Part shown: one piece after another, positions 61,096-64,000 of the stretch | Layout of the letters: the number at the start of each line of letters is the position of its first letter | How positions within the stretch are numbered: position 1 is the stretch's first letter | NCBI RefSeq assembly: GCF_021018805.1 | Contig: NC_086247.1 | Coordinates: 96,737,338 to 96,801,337 of the forward strand | DNA: 64,000 bases | Reading direction: 5' to 3' | From: Prinia subflava | Taxonomy: Eukaryota; Chordata; Aves; Passeriformes; Cisticolidae | Translations under genes and position numbers: made by a program | The notes under the pieces: generated by a model | What the model saw: the letters and a program-made list of their open reading frames with translations, nothing else | What the model was told of the DNA's origin: nothing | Databases searched by the model: none

Positions 61096-64000
61096 AGGTA
61101 CATGAATCCCATGTTATCAGATAGTTATGGGGCTTTTCTCTGGGAAATTACTGGAAGCATGGCATGAATTTTGGCAAACTAAATAAAACTACTAAACCAC
61201 AAAATTTTTCAGGTGGGTCCTCATACTTTCACTGTGTCCACTTGCATATCATGTTTCTCAGTACTACCAAAACATGTAATTCCCTATCTTAATCTCAATT
61301 TAAAGTTATTTTGTCAGGCACTCTGCAAACAAAAGCTTGTATTGCAAAGAAGTGAAACACCCTGAGGTACCCTCTCTACCTAACTAATGTGTAGGAAACT
61401 CAGGCTCAAATTTTGGACACCGGGCTGCAGCTGGGTACAAAATGTCTTCTCTGGTATTCTCCTCTGAGACCACCTGCAGCTGAGACTGCAGTGACAGCAT
61501 AGCACTCCTGACATTTCATGGTATCATTAATGCAGTGGAGATGATACCATGAAAGCGTTTGTATATGTCTACATATATGTGTAAAGATAGTCTCAGACAG
61601 CTGAGCTCAGTGCAGATCCCATAGCTTCTGTGACTCCTGAGAACATGACAGTATTTTTACTGGTGAGGACCAAAGGTCTGTCTGTGTGGTTTCTAAGACT
61701 AGCAATTGATTCCCAGGAAAGAGTGAGAACAGAACAACCATATATGACACATCTCCTGACTGTTCTTCTAATCTCTGTCTTTTTTTAGCTCAGGGGATTT
61801 TCTCTAGCTCATGTGGTTTGGCTATTTAGCAGCCCTCAGTAGACCTAACTTCCAAGTGCTTGTCCGTCCAATCCTTCCCTGAACTTGTATAACCCTTTTG
61901 CATGCAGAAGAGTCTAAGTCTGTGATTATACTATAAAACTAAACAGAGCCAGTTCTCAAGTCCAAGCCTTGTCCTGTGGTTCTTTATACTGTCAAATTGT
62001 TGGTAAGGGCTGTGGCACAAGTTGATTGTTACTCTGCCCAAAGACTAGGTAGTCTAAAGCATCAGCACACAGAACACTCACTGGTCTCCCTCCTGCCTGG
62101 GGCAGCAAGGCAATTGTCCACTGGGACCATTGCTGAAACTAATCTCTGTGAGGCTCTGTGGTTACATGGTGATCTGAAGGAGATATATTCAGCAGTTTGG
62201 ATGTGACTACTCTGCTTGAGGGGTTAGGAAAACTTAGCACTGCAGATGTCTTGTCACACTACTTAATCCCAAGGCCAGAGTATGGTTTTACTTTCTTGCA
62301 CTGGTATAGCTAGGAGACTTACATCATCTTTTGGGTCACAAAGGTGCTTAGAAACTCTCTTGCTTTAGAGCTAGGAGCAGAATATTTTGTCTTGAAAGAA
62401 CACACATATTACAAGCATCCCAGAAGTTTTCACTATATGCCAGAGGCCAGTTCTCTTGATTCTTTAAGGTAAATAAGAATTTCTTAATCTTAGTAACAAG
62501 CCCTTCCTGTTTAGTAATGAAATGAAATTGTTAGGGCTCTAGTGCAAGGAAGGAGTGAGGTATCCTGCTCAGCTTTGTTGGTGTTTCTCCTTGAAATAAT
62601 ACTTAGCATCTCAGACTCCAAGCCCCTTAACTTTACTCTTGCAGTCCCCTGTGTGGGTCCCCAAATAGAGGTATTAGAGAAGTATCACTCAGCTTTCCTG
62701 TTGCATTTTTAATTGTTTTATTAATCTAATGTTAATAAAATACATAGGCCTACTTCACACCTTGAAGAGAATGAGACTATAGGTGGAGGCTCGTATCTTT
62801 ATAAAAGAAAGGAACCGTCACAGCACTTGTGTCTGGGTGGTATAGGAAGTGTCCTGTAGGGACCTGGGATCCCAGTGGCACAGGGCAAGTGCCACATATG
62901 GTAGCATCTCTGCTTTACTAAATGGCTTTTTCTTTAACATTACATCACACCAAGAGTGAGAAAAAACTTCACCGTATGCATGCAGTGTTTGTTCAATGTA
63001 ATGATGTGCCAACAAAGATGCCAGTCAGCTTTTTGCTACATAGATGTTCCTTAACTAAAATCTGAACCTTGTTGACCAGCAGCACATACCCCATCTGGCT
63101 TCATGCTGCCATCAAATACTATAGCTTTGTGCTTGTCAGTGAAAGACTGTGCAAACAGAAGCCAGCCTATGACACTGTGTTAGTGTAAGGAGACAGTATT
63201 TTTGTTTAATAAAAAATTTCACACATTGTGGCCAATACAGTTTTACTAAAGAGAACCCCTGCTGTGGTTACAGCCACGCTGACAGAAGGCAGCTTTTGTC
63301 AATTCAGGTTAAATCTTTGATAGAGCTTGTGTAATTACACTAGCAGAAAAATTCTGTTCTGTGTTGAGGCATTTTTAAAAATACATATATATCTACCTAC
63401 CTACCTATATTTATATATGTATAAACTGAAGATGCAGTTTAACATTGCAGTGCCCCTGGCCACAAAACCTCTTTATGAAGTCCCTACCCCAACATCCCCA
63501 GCACAGTTTGCTTCCCCTCACAGCTGTGCTGTTGAAAATGATGGCAGCCCACCATGTAAATGGTACAGCTGCTTTGACTGAAGCTCATTGCCTAGATAAG
63601 TCTAATGCCCCCAATCTAGTTGAGCAAAATAATTTTACTAAACCATTTTGCAGTGTGAAAAAACAATTGCATCTGTGCTTCTAACCTACTGACAAACTGC
63701 TCTGCTCATATAGAAACAATGCCTTGCTAAGAAATAAGTCCATTTTCATAAAGGAAGAAAACTTTTGTGCAAATGTACACAATATTTACCCTCTGATTTA
63801 GAGTTTAGAGGACTCTTAAAATAGTGTACGACAGGCAACCTCTTTCAGTGCTCTTCCTTCTGCTATTTGTAGGAAGCCCATGGCAAGGATTGTCTCTTTT
63901 CTTATGTTTATACATGCACCTAACAAAACCAGGCTGCCTGGTTCAATTTGAGATCTCACTGTTATTGTTATGGGAATAATAATGATGCCACTATTACAAT
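61096..64000. other. Unique DNA to the end of the window
   Basis: No gene or transposon is supported in about 2.9 kb. A perfect 14-bp hairpin at 61,514-61,554 is listed separately. A minus-strand open stretch at 62,818-63,015 and plus-strand ones at 61,976-62,206 and 63,327-63,684 have no motif. A short CTAC/TATA run lies at about 63,383-63,421. Confidence 0.5.
61514..61554. other. Perfect 14-bp inverted repeat, 13-base loop
   Basis: TTTCATGGTATCAT (61,514-61,527), a 13-base loop, then ATGATACCATGAAA (61,541-61,554). The arms are perfectly complementary. No T-run follows and no paired copy was seen elsewhere in the window. It is shorter than a typical microRNA precursor stem. It could be the remnant of a small inverted-repeat transposon or a cruciform site. 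Confidence 0.75.

Noticed and set aside
61514..61554. Hairpin as a microRNA precursor
   Set aside because: The perfect stem is only 14 bp and pairing does not extend outward. Precursors usually have stems of about 30 bp.
61800..63060. Segments with TATAAAAG- and AATAAA-like motifs that might be an old LTR
   Set aside because: The motifs are not in LTR order and no ends or relatives could be found.

Overview
This window looks like non-coding nuclear DNA from a bird, most likely a passerine or other neoavian. Four things point that way. There are several CR1 LINE copies, two of them long enough to show CR1 reverse-transcriptase or endonuclease protein signatures. There are many solo long terminal repeats (LTRs) of families I associate with avian ERVL- and ERVK-type endogenous retroviruses. 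The unique sequence is AT-rich and full of stop codons in every frame. Eukaryotic simple repeats are present. I found no host protein-coding gene, rRNA, tRNA, CRISPR array or bacterial feature that I can support. The window reads as an intergenic stretch or the inside of a very large intron.

Layout. 1-2,637 is unique sequence, followed by an 840-bp purine-only GAAA/GAGA tract (2,638-3,476). A 718-bp LTR with a perfect 5-bp target-site duplication lies at 4,060-4,777. A minus-strand ERV remnant with LTR, primer-binding-site-like and envelope-end-like parts lies at about 5,339-6,623. A truncated CR1 lies at 9,660-10,595. About 9 kb of mostly unique DNA follows. The 20-32 kb part is the repeat-dense core: two related plus-strand LTRs (20,590-21,915 and 30,242-31,675), a second copy of the 4-kb LTR family in opposite orientation (23,330-24,064), an unidentified repeat (about 24,117-24,540), and a third LTR family (25,707-26,483) interrupted next to its TATA position by a second, inverted copy of that unidentified repeat. 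After about 9 kb of unique DNA come two minus-strand ERVK-like LTRs (40,835-41,205 and 41,337-41,656), a CR1 tail (45,712-46,024), an internally deleted LTR (47,065-47,360) and an ERV end with polypurine tract (51,730-52,012). A long CR1 (56,322-59,605, minus) is split by an 811-bp LTR with a GGAGC duplication. A GC- and CpG-rich island with a 12-copy heptanucleotide minisatellite follows at 60,405-61,095. The rest is unique DNA with one perfect 14-bp hairpin.

There is no gene circuit here. The content is a record of transposon insertions. Five solo LTRs carry 5-bp target-site duplications (four perfect, one with a single mismatch) and one carries a 6-bp duplication, so two classes of integrase have acted. 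Most open reading frames over 60 codons are chance, simple-repeat translations or decayed transposon protein. Three short stretches (7,108-7,337; 20,105-20,299; 35,840-36,046, all minus) have some exon-like character. They are listed at low confidence because I cannot search databases.
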